Assembly (NCBI GenBank): GCA_023251535.1
Contig: JAHEYP010000031.1
Span: 1-40,867, forward strand
Source of the DNA: Bacteroidota bacterium
Lineage (GTDB): Bacteria > Bacteroidota > Bacteroidia > AKYH767-A > OLB10
DNA length: 40,867 bases
Direction: 5' to 3'
Shown here: positions 1 to 7,115 of the stretch, piece after piece
How positions within the stretch are numbered: position 1 is the stretch's first letter
How the letters are laid out: each line of letters begins with the position of its first letter
The notes under the pieces: model-generated
Told to the model about the DNA's origin: nothing
The model's input: the letters and a program-made list of their open reading frames with translations, nothing else
Database searches by the model: none
Translations under genes and position numbers: made by a program

Positions 1-317
1 AATCGAATTGGGATATTACGGGACAAGCAGTGCGCGATTATAGTCAGCTGAATAGCGGCAGGACAAATGTATTTCATCAACTTGATATTCGTGTCGACAA
101 AAAATATTACTTCAAGAAATCATCACTTGATTTATACGTCGACATTCAAAATCTCTACAATCAAAAAACGGTATTTAATCCGAATATTACAGTAGTAAGA
201 GATCAAAGCGGAAATGCGGTTACAGATCCGAATGATTCAAGCAAATATCTTGTAAAAGAATTAGAGAATAGCTCTGGCACGGTAGTACCTACACTTGGAT
301 TTATCTTCGAATTCTAA
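1..317 (+). CDS. TonB-dependent receptor, C-terminal fragment (5' end outside the window)
   Basis: The frame is open from the first bases of the window (codons begin at position 3) and stops at 315-317, so only about the last 105 residues are present. The visible part alternates polar and aromatic residues as in outer-membrane beta strands, contains the IQNLYNQKTV turn common in TonB-dependent receptors, and ends in a terminal Phe (FIFEF), the usual last residue of a BAM-assembled barrel. A GTG at 30 lies inside the frame and is not the start. The substrate cannot be told from this fragment. The gene converges with the lipoprotein gene on the other strand with no base between the two stop codons, so no terminator fits between them. 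Family call fairly sure; substrate unknown. Confidence 0.75.
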   Translation, partial: SNWDITGQAVRDYSQLNSGRTNVFHQLDIRVDKKYYFKKSSLDLYVDIQNLYNQKTVFNPNITVVRDQSGNAVTDPNDSSKYLVKELENSSGTVVPTLGFIFEF

Positions 318-758
318 CTAAGAATGAATTGTTACTGTTGAAGTAGTAACGGTATTACTTTTATTCCCCGCTCGATCTTTTACATAGATAGAAAAGTTCG
401 CATTTTGAGAAGAAGAAGAATCGGTGATGACCAAGTTATTCAACACCACATTTAAATTCCCCTCAATAGCAATTGTTGATCCAGAAGGTGCTAGTTGTTG
501 AATTCGGTATTGATGCGTGATGCCGATACGATTATCGGTAAGAAATAAATTTTTCACATCGGGATCATTCTCACCAAGATCACCGTCACCGTCTTTATAA
601 TGAATCGTAAAAACGATAGAGTCGCTGTACTCTTTAGGTTGCAAAGGAGCAACCGACACCATTTCAATTTCGGGAACTGCACTCATTTCGCTGCTATCGT
701 CTTTTTTACAAGAAGATAACAGGAACGATATCAAAACCAATAAATATAATCTATGCAT
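318..758 (-). CDS. Small lipoprotein with an acidic DGDGDLG segment, last gene of the operon
   Basis: A 146-residue protein with an SPII signal peptide ending in a lipobox (LLSSC, Cys about 17), so it should be lipid-anchored. The mature N-terminus is CKKDDSSE: Lys at +3 followed by two acidic residues resembles the lipoprotein export signal known from Capnocytophaga, which suggests display on the outer face. After about 35 residues comes YKDGDGDLGENDPD, an acidic stretch that may bind calcium and that I associate with a family of Bacteroidota lipoproteins, followed by a beta-rich region ending in YVKDRAGNKSN, like an Ig-type fold. The start is one base from the stop of the upstream gene, so it is surely co-transcribed. 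Function unknown. Confidence 0.75.
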   Translation of the reverse strand: MHRLYLLVLISFLLSSCKKDDSSEMSAVPEIEMVSVAPLQPKEYSDSIVFTIHYKDGDGDLGENDPDVKNLFLTDNRIGITHQYRIQQLAPSGSTIAIEGNLNVVLNNLVITDSSSSQNANFSIYVKDRAGNKSNTVTTSTVTIHS

Positions 759-759
759 A

Positions 760-1686
760 CTATTGAATTTTAAAAGAGCAATACGTTTTGTAATAATCTG
801 GCATCGAATTTCGCGGAAACTCCATGTCGGAAGTTTGATGTCCGTCGTTAATATACACTCTGAAATACACTATCGTTCCCACCGACCATTGAGCGGTATT
901 TACTGTAGCTTGCCAAATATCATAAGGGATAGGAACATTCCACACTGCATTAATAGTTGAGGCGCTACTGAAATCATTTTTATTCGTAGAAAATTTAATT
1001 CTATGTACAGTAAATGCAGCGGGATTAGTTGCCGAAGCTCCATCCGCAGTATCGGTAGCAAGAAACGGAAGATAAAACGTTGAATTGGCTGGAACGATAA
1101 ACGGGTTGGTAAATATTCCTCCCACACGAATGGTATCTATTCTAGAAAGATTTGCATCAAATGCAGCATAACCATTTACAATTGGAGGAAGATCTGGTTT
1201 TACCGGCGTATTCCCATACATATCTTTTGCTCCGTTGTTGATCCACGTTTTGATATAATTAATTTCGGTGGCTGTTAATCGTACACTATTACTTGGCATA
1301 TAATCTGATGTAGCAGAAGTAATGCGATCATGCAAGAATGAATGTTCTGCATCACCCGGAATAACGCGATAATTAAAAAAGTTAATTGAGTCGACAGTAA
1401 AAATATTCACAGGTTGATATACTAAGGTCGACCATGACGATTGCACTGTTCTGAAATCAGGTTCAAATGTTCCATCATGACAACCAGGATTAGCGCAGCG
1501 CTTTACAAAAATATTTTTGTGCAAGCCCGCAATGGAAGCCGGATCGAGAACAGTATCATTTCCTGAATTATTAGAGTAGTCGATGCTATCGTAGGGATTT
1601 TCGGGTGCGTCATCTTTCTTGCACGACGATACTAAAAGTATCATCACTGCAACAAGCATCCATTTATTTAAAACTGCTGTATTCAT
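760..1686 (-). CDS. Lipoprotein with an N-terminal cytochrome c-like domain (CX4CH)
   Basis: 308 residues. The SPII signal ends in LLVSSC (Cys22), followed by KKDD, a possible surface-export signal. Residues 58-165 look like a cytochrome c-type domain: C64-x4-C69-H70, then a possible axial Met in DYMPSNS, then TEINYIKTWINNGAKD, the closing helix typical of such domains. The spacing is CX4CH rather than the classical CXXCH, as also seen in the second haem-like protein of this window (30267-31727). The C-terminal half (about 175-308) is beta-rich and unrecognised. It lies between the alkaline-phosphatase-fold gene (gap 1 bp) and the small lipoprotein gene (gap 1 bp). Electron transfer or redox sensing at the outer membrane is inferred only; haem attachment is not proven. 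Confidence 0.7.
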   Translation of the reverse strand: MNTAVLNKWMLVAVMILLVSSCKKDDAPENPYDSIDYSNNSGNDTVLDPASIAGLHKNIFVKRCANPGCHDGTFEPDFRTVQSSWSTLVYQPVNIFTVDSINFFNYRVIPGDAEHSFLHDRITSATSDYMPSNSVRLTATEINYIKTWINNGAKDMYGNTPVKPDLPPIVNGYAAFDANLSRIDTIRVGGIFTNPFIVPANSTFYLPFLATDTADGASATNPAAFTVHRIKFSTNKNDFSSASTINAVWNVPIPYDIWQATVNTAQWSVGTIVYFRVYINDGHQTSDMEFPRNSMPDYYKTYCSFKIQ

Positions 1687-1687
1687 T

Positions 1688-3031
1688 TTAGTAGAAGGCC
1701 GCTTTTAAATCACATGAGTTATAATCTTTCACGCCGATATATCCCGGAATGCTTGAATCGAATCCTAATAAATTTGCAATTACTGGAACCACATCACTGC
1801 TCTCGCCCATTGCGGTATTAATTACTTGTCCTTGTTTTACTACTCCTACCGGACCAACAACCATACAGAAAATATCACGCGCCATTTGATCGCCTGAAAT
1901 TAAATCGACAGGAGCTGTATGATCGAGTGCATAACGTCCGTAAGCATCAACAGAAGTATTTCCAAATTGATTGCGTCCGTGTTCAGGAATAATAATCATC
2001 ACCGTATCATTCGCCATACCAGGAGTATTTTGAATGGTATTCCACAGATGTGCTGCAGCGAAATCAGCCTTACGTAAATTATTAGCGTAAGAAGTATAAT
2101 TGAAGTGACCCACATCCACATCTTGCATATTTACCACCAACAATTCAGGTTTAAATTGCTTAATGATTTCTTCTGCAAAACAGATATTGTACATATCGTT
2201 GTTCATGGCAGGACCAGCACCCCAAGGATTGAGGAATTGTCCACCTTGCGCTTTCGTGTATAAATCAGATATAAACGATTGCAATAATGCAGCATCGGGA
2301 TTATCATTCACCACACCTGCAGAGCCATCGGTATAACTCTTATTGAAATTCTGATTGACGAATTGTTGAAGATTAGAAATCGCAGCTTTCTCATTACTTC
2401 CGAAAACTTTAGGATTTCCCAATACATCATATCCATCTTGACTGATCAACCATGTTGGAGCGATGAAGTTAGCACCGTAAGCGGCGCCATACTCTTCATG
2501 CGAACTAAAATTCAATGCAGGATATGGTCCTAAGTTTTGAGCCACCCACCACGAATTCAATGCTGCCTTTTGAGGCGAATTATGTTTGCGATATAATTCA
2601 AAAACGGTAGGATTTTCAGGATGCGCTCTTATGTTCAAATCAATATCGACATATTGCCCAGTAACAGCAACAGTATGTCCGTTGTAATGCCCTGTTGGTC
2701 CGCGTCGATACTTCACTTGCTTAAACAAAGTCCCATAGTTCTGCAATGGCTGAGATAGCGGAGAAGCGGGAAGAATATCCATCGCCCCAGCGATATCAGG
2801 AGAGATTGGTGCAGTACCATTTAATAAGTTAGGCATCAAATTGCCATCCATCATTTGCACCGACTCTAAATTCCTCACACCACCGGCATATAAACAAAAC
2901 ACAACGTGATTTACTTTACGTGCTCCGGTAGCTGCAAATAATCGTCCCGACGGCAAAATATACGGAGCAGCAATAGCACCTGCTGCTGCTAATCCTGCTG
3001 TCTTAAGAAACTTTCTACGATTCATGTTCAT
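1688..3031 (-). CDS. Tat-exported alkaline phosphatase superfamily (sulfatase/DUF1501-like) protein
   Basis: 447 residues. The N-terminus carries a twin-arginine signal (NRRKFLK at residues 4-10, then an Ala-rich helix and a cleavage region near LFAATGA), so it should be exported folded, probably with a metal. The body has features of the alkaline phosphatase/sulfatase fold: a first strand VVFCLYAGG, then later VVNMQDVDVGHFNYTSY and IIIPEHGRNQFGN, which look like the two late metal-binding segments (Asp/His and His). The nucleophile Ser/Thr/Cys after the first strand is not obvious, so activity is uncertain. Planctomycete DUF1501 proteins have the same Tat signal plus phosphatase fold and sit beside cytochrome-like/DUF1549 proteins, as here. 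It is 8 bp downstream of the lipoprotein gene ending at 3040. Confidence 0.7.
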   Translation of the reverse strand: MNMNRRKFLKTAGLAAAGAIAAPYILPSGRLFAATGARKVNHVVFCLYAGGVRNLESVQMMDGNLMPNLLNGTAPISPDIAGAMDILPASPLSQPLQNYGTLFKQVKYRRGPTGHYNGHTVAVTGQYVDIDLNIRAHPENPTVFELYRKHNSPQKAALNSWWVAQNLGPYPALNFSSHEEYGAAYGANFIAPTWLISQDGYDVLGNPKVFGSNEKAAISNLQQFVNQNFNKSYTDGSAGVVNDNPDAALLQSFISDLYTKAQGGQFLNPWGAGPAMNNDMYNICFAEEIIKQFKPELLVVNMQDVDVGHFNYTSYANNLRKADFAAAHLWNTIQNTPGMANDTVMIIIPEHGRNQFGNTSVDAYGRYALDHTAPVDLISGDQMARDIFCMVVGPVGVVKQGQVINTAMGESSDVVPVIANLLGFDSSIPGYIGVKDYNSCDLKAAFY

Positions 3032-3039
3032 GGTAACTT

Positions 3040-3522
3040 TTAATAAAATCGATATTCATCTGATGTCATCAATACATAGTACATCACCAAAGGAGAAACA
3101 TTGGCGTTTAACCTAATTTGCTCCTTCCAATAATAGGCTTCAAAGGCATTCGGTTCACGATTATAAAACTTTTTATACGTCTTCGATACAAAAGCTGTAG
3201 TATCGCCATTTACAGAAGGCGTTGAAGGTATTTGCAATCCTGGAACATTCAAGAAATTGAGAATGATACGATCCTCCACCACTTTCTTATCGCCAAAAGA
3301 AACATACACATTACCTAACTTCGTTAGCTGAGCTTGAGAAATATTCGACCCGAATAAATCGGCATAGGCGATTGAAATAAATTCGGTAGTTGATTTTACA
3401 TTATTCTTCACCGCTCCCGACTGCTGAACAGTAACAGGAGTAGTTTCATAGATATAGTCGCTTTCCTTTTTACAAGAACTAACGGCAACGACTAGCAGAA
3501 ATAAATATAGATAGTGCTTCAT
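3040..3522 (-). CDS. Lipoprotein with a DUF4214/DUF1549-like helical unit
   Basis: 160 residues with an SPII signal (VAVSSC, Cys about 17, then KKES). The C-terminal third reads YKKFYNREPNAFEAYYW and ends DEYRFY; this pattern (aromatic-Tyr, R-E-P, a helix with YW, a final S/D-E-Y) resembles the repeating unit of DUF4214 and DUF1549 proteins. A related unit ends the neighbouring gene. The ATG overlaps the stop of the upstream gene by one base (TAATG, position 3522), so translation is probably coupled. No catalytic motif is visible. A structural or binding partner of the Tat-exported protein is the simplest reading, but that is inference from neighbourhood. Confidence 0.65.
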   Translation of the reverse strand: MKHYLYLFLLVVAVSSCKKESDYIYETTPVTVQQSGAVKNNVKSTTEFISIAYADLFGSNISQAQLTKLGNVYVSFGDKKVVEDRIILNFLNVPGLQIPSTPSVNGDTTAFVSKTYKKFYNREPNAFEAYYWKEQIRLNANVSPLVMYYVLMTSDEYRFY

Positions 3523-4391
3523 TAGTTGATTCCGATAAATTCGTTAGAAGAAAGAACTTTTATTTGAACCGCTTCATAATTATTACCCGATTGATATAAC
3601 TGAGTACCGCTGATTAACTCATCAGTATCGGGTTCGCGTAATAAATAGCGACGATAGAATTTCTTAACACTTGCCTCGTAATAGTCGGTGGAACCGAAAA
3701 TTATTGACAAGTAATCATCTTTCGTATAACCAGAATGCAGCAAGAGTGAAGCACTTGTTCCGTCGCACATCGTCACAGCAGCTTGCTGTTCGCTCAAAGT
3801 AGGATTACGATCGAGCATTAAGTTAAACGATTTATTTACGAAATTCAAGGTGCCTTTATTGATTTGATCGAAGAAATAATTGTCGATCATAATTCGTTGC
3901 AAATCGCTAGCAGAAATTTGTCCCGCGACATATTTAGCCGGAGCACTTTGCAATTGCTGAGCTTTGAGCAACTGTCGACCGGCTTCATCCCAAGCGTATT
4001 GAAAAGTAGTATCCGACAAAACATAATTGAACACAAAAATCATATTACTGACTTCCGCCGTATCGAGGTTATCTAGATAATCGACATTGAATTGTGTGTA
4101 GACATTATTTCGATAAATAGAATGCGCAAAAACAGTATTCAGAAACTGAGTTCTGCTGTTGCCACCCATTCCTGCGGGTTTCAGGATTGCCTTAGCTGCT
4201 TCCATTTCAGAAGAGTCGGGCTCGGTTCCCAATACCAAGATGTAGGTGCGATTTATGTAACTCTCGTAAACAGCATTCTCAATGGTATAATCGGGAGGCG
4301 GAGTATTGCCAGATATTGTTACCTCCTCGGTCTTTTTACAAGCACCAAAGAGCAACAACAAAGCCATGAAGAAGGTGAAATTCTTGATCAT
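3522..4391 (-). CDS. Lipoprotein with DUF1549/DUF4214-like repeats, first gene of the operon
   Basis: 289 residues with an SPII signal (LLFGAC, Cys18, then KKTEE). Two segments resemble each other and the last part of the next gene: near the N-terminus YINRTYILVLGTEPDSSEME, and near the C-terminus FYRRYLLREPDTDEL followed by a helix and SSNEFIG. The pattern is that of DUF1549/DUF4214 units (R-x-Y, G/R-x-P/E-P, S/T-x-x-E). A middle unit (FVNKSFNLMLDRNPTLSEQQ) may be a third copy. These domains commonly pair with DUF1501-type Tat proteins in Planctomycetes, which matches the Tat-exported phosphatase-fold gene downstream. The gene starts 45 bp after the TM2 gene, so it may begin its own transcript. 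Exact family not certain; function unknown. Confidence 0.65.
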   Translation of the reverse strand: MIKNFTFFMALLLLFGACKKTEEVTISGNTPPPDYTIENAVYESYINRTYILVLGTEPDSSEMEAAKAILKPAGMGGNSRTQFLNTVFAHSIYRNNVYTQFNVDYLDNLDTAEVSNMIFVFNYVLSDTTFQYAWDEAGRQLLKAQQLQSAPAKYVAGQISASDLQRIMIDNYFFDQINKGTLNFVNKSFNLMLDRNPTLSEQQAAVTMCDGTSASLLLHSGYTKDDYLSIIFGSTDYYEASVKKFYRRYLLREPDTDELISGTQLYQSGNNYEAVQIKVLSSNEFIGIN

Positions 4392-4436
4392 TCTTAGTAA
4401 ACGAAATAAATTAAAAATATTGCGAAACGACTATAA

Positions 4437-4790
4437 TCAGAAGCTATAAGCGATGATTCTGCTTTCTACAATCATCTTCTGGTTATAGTCGAAGGTTAGA
4501 CTTTTGTAATTGATAATATCAACAATCGTACCAACGAGACAAAGTCCACCCGTAAAGAAATAAAGGAGCCCCATCCCGATTTGGCCAAGCATAAAACGCT
4601 GTATGCCCGCTACCAATATTAATCCGATGACAGTGCAAATCATAATCGTTTGCGGATCTTTCCTACGTGTTTGATATGCCAGAATAAAGTTCTTTCGCTG
4701 CGTTTCGGTAGCGTCTTTCAAAGCTTCATTAATAAACATCATTTCCTGTAAATCTAAGTTCGGAAATGCTTGCATCATTTGAGGATCCAT
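4437..4790 (-). CDS. TM2 domain membrane protein
   Basis: 117 residues. Residues 1-45 are a soluble segment rich in Met, Gln and charged residues. A TM2-type domain follows: first helix MICTVIGLILVAGIQRFMLG, a G-Q-I-G-M-G turn, second helix LLYFFTGGLCLVGTIVDI. The short linker carrying Arg-Phe and Gly-rich turns between two helices, and the Asp at the end of helix two, are typical of the family. The last 25 residues are polar (YNQKMIVESRIIAYSF). Role unknown; the family is a frequent small membrane module in Bacteroidota. The gene stands alone or heads the downstream lipoprotein operon (gap 45 bp). Confidence 0.8.
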   Translation of the reverse strand: MDPQMMQAFPNLDLQEMMFINEALKDATETQRKNFILAYQTRRKDPQTIMICTVIGLILVAGIQRFMLGQIGMGLLYFFTGGLCLVGTIVDIINYKSLTFDYNQKMIVESRIIAYSF

Positions 4791-4962
4791 AGTGTTGTAA
4801 TAATTAAAATAAGGTTATTGGGTATTGTAAAGCTACGAATTAGAGGCTTGCATTTAACAAAGGGGTAAAAAGATATGCACGGGATTTTAACAAAGAGGTT
4901 CAGGGTGCTTTAGTAAACTGAACTAGGATTATAATAAAGGATTGAATAAAAATCGTGGAATT

Positions 4963-5028
4963 GATGATCGATAATCGATAATAGATGATAGATGATCGAT
5001 GATCGGCAATAGTCTATAGTCTATAGAT
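4963..5028. repeat. Imperfect tandem repeat of GATGATCGATAAT-type units
   Basis: A run of near-identical short words: TGATGATCGATAATCGATAA, then TAGATGATAGATGATCGATG, then ATCGG, followed by AGTCTATAGTCTATAG, a clean 8-bp unit repeated twice (from 5011). The composition and phasing differ from flanking DNA. It may vary in length between strains by slippage. No function assigned. Confidence 0.6.
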
Positions 5029-5083
5029 TTTCGGGCTAACTAAAATTTATTGCTACTACAAAAAGATCCTTTTAAATCCTTTA

Positions 5084-5103
5084 AAATCCTTTCATCCGTG
5101 TTC
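5084..5103 (+). repeat. 20-bp direct repeat, copy 1 (partner 5325-5344)
   Basis: The word AAATCCTTTCATCCGTGTTC occurs here and identically at 5325-5344, 241 bases further on. Both copies are preceded by similar AAATCC-type sequence (CTTTTAAATCCTTTAAAATCC here, CCCTTAAATCC there), so the real repeat is somewhat longer and imperfect. Confidence 0.7.
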
Positions 5104-5324
5104 CCCTGCAGTAGAGTCGAAATAGTCATACTCAAAAAACAAATTCCGGACGACACACTGCAGGGTTTCTCAAAATCGTCGAAGACAGCTTGTCCCTAAG
5201 GGAATAAATCTGCGTAAATCATAAAGACCATAAAAATCTGCGGTCCATCGTGGATCTCGTTTTGAATGAAATAATCAATGGGCTACCAAATTCAAAATCC
5301 AAAATTCTAAATCCAAAATCCCTT

Positions 5325-5344
5325 AAATCCTTTCATCCGTGTTC
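5325..5344 (+). repeat. 20-bp direct repeat, copy 2 (partner 5084-5103)
   Basis: Identical 20-base word to 5084-5103. It follows a stretch of three AAATCC/AAAATC phrases (5292-5330), and the two copies bracket a 221-base segment containing the CTGCAG inverted pair and the AAATCTGCG phrases. Confidence 0.7.
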
Positions 5345-5387
5345 AATTATAAAACTTTATCGCTTAAAGATTTCATAACACTTGCTT

Positions 5388-7031
5388 TCACAAAACTTCC
5401 GAAGCAACTTTCCCGCCGGCGTATTGAATAATAAATGGTTCGGTTGCAGAAGAAATTTCACCTGAGTTTTGAAAAGTCTTGAAATCGAAATCAAGCTCCA
5501 TAATCACATGTCGGTATTTATGGTGATTCAACTTCTTCGCATCAATAATTTCTATTCTCCTAGCCTGCTCTACTTCTTGCAAATAACGCACTTGTGGCTT
5601 TACTTTTTGAGGAAGGTAATAATCGACAGCGATTAACTGTTGTAATACTTTATCTTCTGCATACTTGGCATTCGCAAACTCCATGATCATGTCATAAATA
5701 TCATAAAAGGTATGTTTATGAAAATCTTTATGCTGATGAAAATGCGTTCCCAACCCGAGAAGGAAATCAAAAATACTATACTTCACCGAAACGTATTTCA
5801 ACGTATTCACGGCTCTGTTTTTATTCCAGTAAATTTCGAGTGCTTCTTCTAACAACGTTATTTTATACAGCTCGTCTTTACTCAAATAATTACTTTCAAT
5901 AATTTGATAGGGCGGCTCGGGATCGAATTTATATCCGTGTTGCTCATGCTTATGTCGCATCGGAGTGCCTCTCAAAAACTTCAAAAATCCTAATTGCAGT
6001 TCAGGAGGATGCAATTTAAATACTTCTTCTATGCTGTACTTAATATCGTTCCATTCATCAAGCGGTAATCCTACAATCAAATCGAGGTGCATTTCGATTA
6101 GATTATCGAGTTGTTTAATAACCCCTGCCGTCTTGTCGAAATTTTGCTTTCGACTAACTTGCAAGTTCGCTTTTTGATTAACCGTTTGAATGCCGATTTC
6201 AAATCGGAAGAGTCCTTTGGGAATATACTCTTGAATAAATGTCACGATATCGGGATGAACAATATCGGCTGTAATTTCAAACTGAAAAACATTCTCGGGA
6301 CGATGATGCTCGAGAATAAACTTGAAAATATCAATCGCGAAATCTTTCTTTACATTGAACGTACGATCAAGGAATTTAATCACTCGTCCGTGTTGCATCA
6401 AATACAACAAGTTCGACTTGATATCTTCAATTGGCAGATAACGTACTTTGTTATCGAGACTCGCTAAACAAAACTCGCACTTATACGGACAACCACGCGA
6501 TGTTTCGATATAACATACTTTGTTATACAGATCTTCAGGCGAATCGTATTGATAAGGATTTATTCCTCTGTAATTTTCGAGATCAAATGTAAGCGCTTGC
6601 GGATGAAAGCAAACAACTTCCTCTTTTTTATAGACTAAATTCGGAACTTTCGAAACATCAGGAAAATGATTCACGAATTCTTGAAAAGGAATTTCTCCTT
6701 CACCAACAATAATATAATCGACTTCAGGCAATTTGATAAAATCATCGTACTCATAACTTACTTCCGGTCCGCCTAACAATATTTTTACTGCAGGATTAAT
6801 CTTTTTCAATGCTCTTGCAGCCGCTAATGTTTGCGTGATATTCCAGATATAACAACTGAAAGCAACAACATCATATCCAACGCAACGAGCTGCGATCTCC
6901 TCTGGATTTTCTTTGATCGTAAATTCTCTCCAATCAATATCACCTTTGTCCTTATTCAAAGAATATAACAACCTGATTGCTAAATTCAGGTGAATATACT
7001 TTGCATTAAGCGTGGTGAGCAGGAGTTTCAT
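5388..7031 (-). CDS. B12-binding domain radical SAM protein, DUF4080 type
   Basis: 547 residues. The N-terminal about 135 residues form a B12-binding-like Rossmann domain (MKLLLTTLNAKYIHLNLA; VVAFSCYIWN; ILLGGPEVSYE; IIVGEGE). The radical SAM core follows with the cluster motif C181-x3-C185-x2-C188 in ETSRGCPYKCEFCLASLD, and later strands FEITADI and FEIGIQTVN typical of the barrel. The C-terminal 170 residues match the DUF4080 type, an uncharacterised extension. No substrate is known for this subfamily; anaerobic or methyl/radical chemistry is only a general expectation. It starts 84 bp after the dipeptidase gene, with a terminator hairpin in the gap, so it may be transcribed separately. Confidence 0.88.
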   Translation of the reverse strand: MKLLLTTLNAKYIHLNLAIRLLYSLNKDKGDIDWREFTIKENPEEIAARCVGYDVVAFSCYIWNITQTLAAARALKKINPAVKILLGGPEVSYEYDDFIKLPEVDYIIVGEGEIPFQEFVNHFPDVSKVPNLVYKKEEVVCFHPQALTFDLENYRGINPYQYDSPEDLYNKVCYIETSRGCPYKCEFCLASLDNKVRYLPIEDIKSNLLYLMQHGRVIKFLDRTFNVKKDFAIDIFKFILEHHRPENVFQFEITADIVHPDIVTFIQEYIPKGLFRFEIGIQTVNQKANLQVSRKQNFDKTAGVIKQLDNLIEMHLDLIVGLPLDEWNDIKYSIEEVFKLHPPELQLGFLKFLRGTPMRHKHEQHGYKFDPEPPYQIIESNYLSKDELYKITLLEEALEIYWNKNRAVNTLKYVSVKYSIFDFLLGLGTHFHQHKDFHKHTFYDIYDMIMEFANAKYAEDKVLQQLIAVDYYLPQKVKPQVRYLQEVEQARRIEIIDAKKLNHHKYRHVIMELDFDFKTFQNSGEISSATEPFIIQYAGGKVASEVL

Positions 7032-7065
7032 TGAAGGAAATCGAATTTAAATCTGAGTAATGATA

Positions 7066-7097
7066 TAAAAAAGCCGACACCCAACGAGTATCGGCTT
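7066..7097 (-). terminator. Rho-independent terminator after the M20 dipeptidase gene
   Basis: On the minus strand AAAGCCGA, a 13-base loop, then TCGGCTT followed directly by T-rich sequence (TTTTTTATATCA). The stem is 7 bp with a U tract, placed about 20 bp past the dipeptidase stop and before the radical SAM gene. Confidence 0.75.
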
Positions 7098-7115
7098 TAA
7101 TAATTTCAAGAAATA

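Larger units (their letters stand above)
4791..5387. other. Gene-free stretch with short repeats and no recognisable gene
   Basis: Almost 600 bases without a convincing reading frame. It holds a tandem, imperfect run of GATGATCGATAATCGATAAT-type units (4963-5028), two identical 20-bp copies of a TTTCATCCGTG-containing word (5084-5103 and 5325-5344), an inverted pair CCCTGCAG / CTGCAGGG (5104-5111 and 5158-5165), and phrases such as AAATCTGCG repeated near 5207 and 5235. It looks like intergenic debris or a small dispersed-repeat element rather than a decayed gene. No hairpin terminator or clear promoter was found. Confidence 0.6.

Noticed and set aside
763..960. Small plus-strand frame opposite the cytochrome lipoprotein gene
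   Set aside because: No signal or family; it is the shadow of a gene with clear features on the other strand.
4963..5344. CRISPR array
   Set aside because: Repeats are not evenly spaced, spacers are absent, and no cas gene is nearby.
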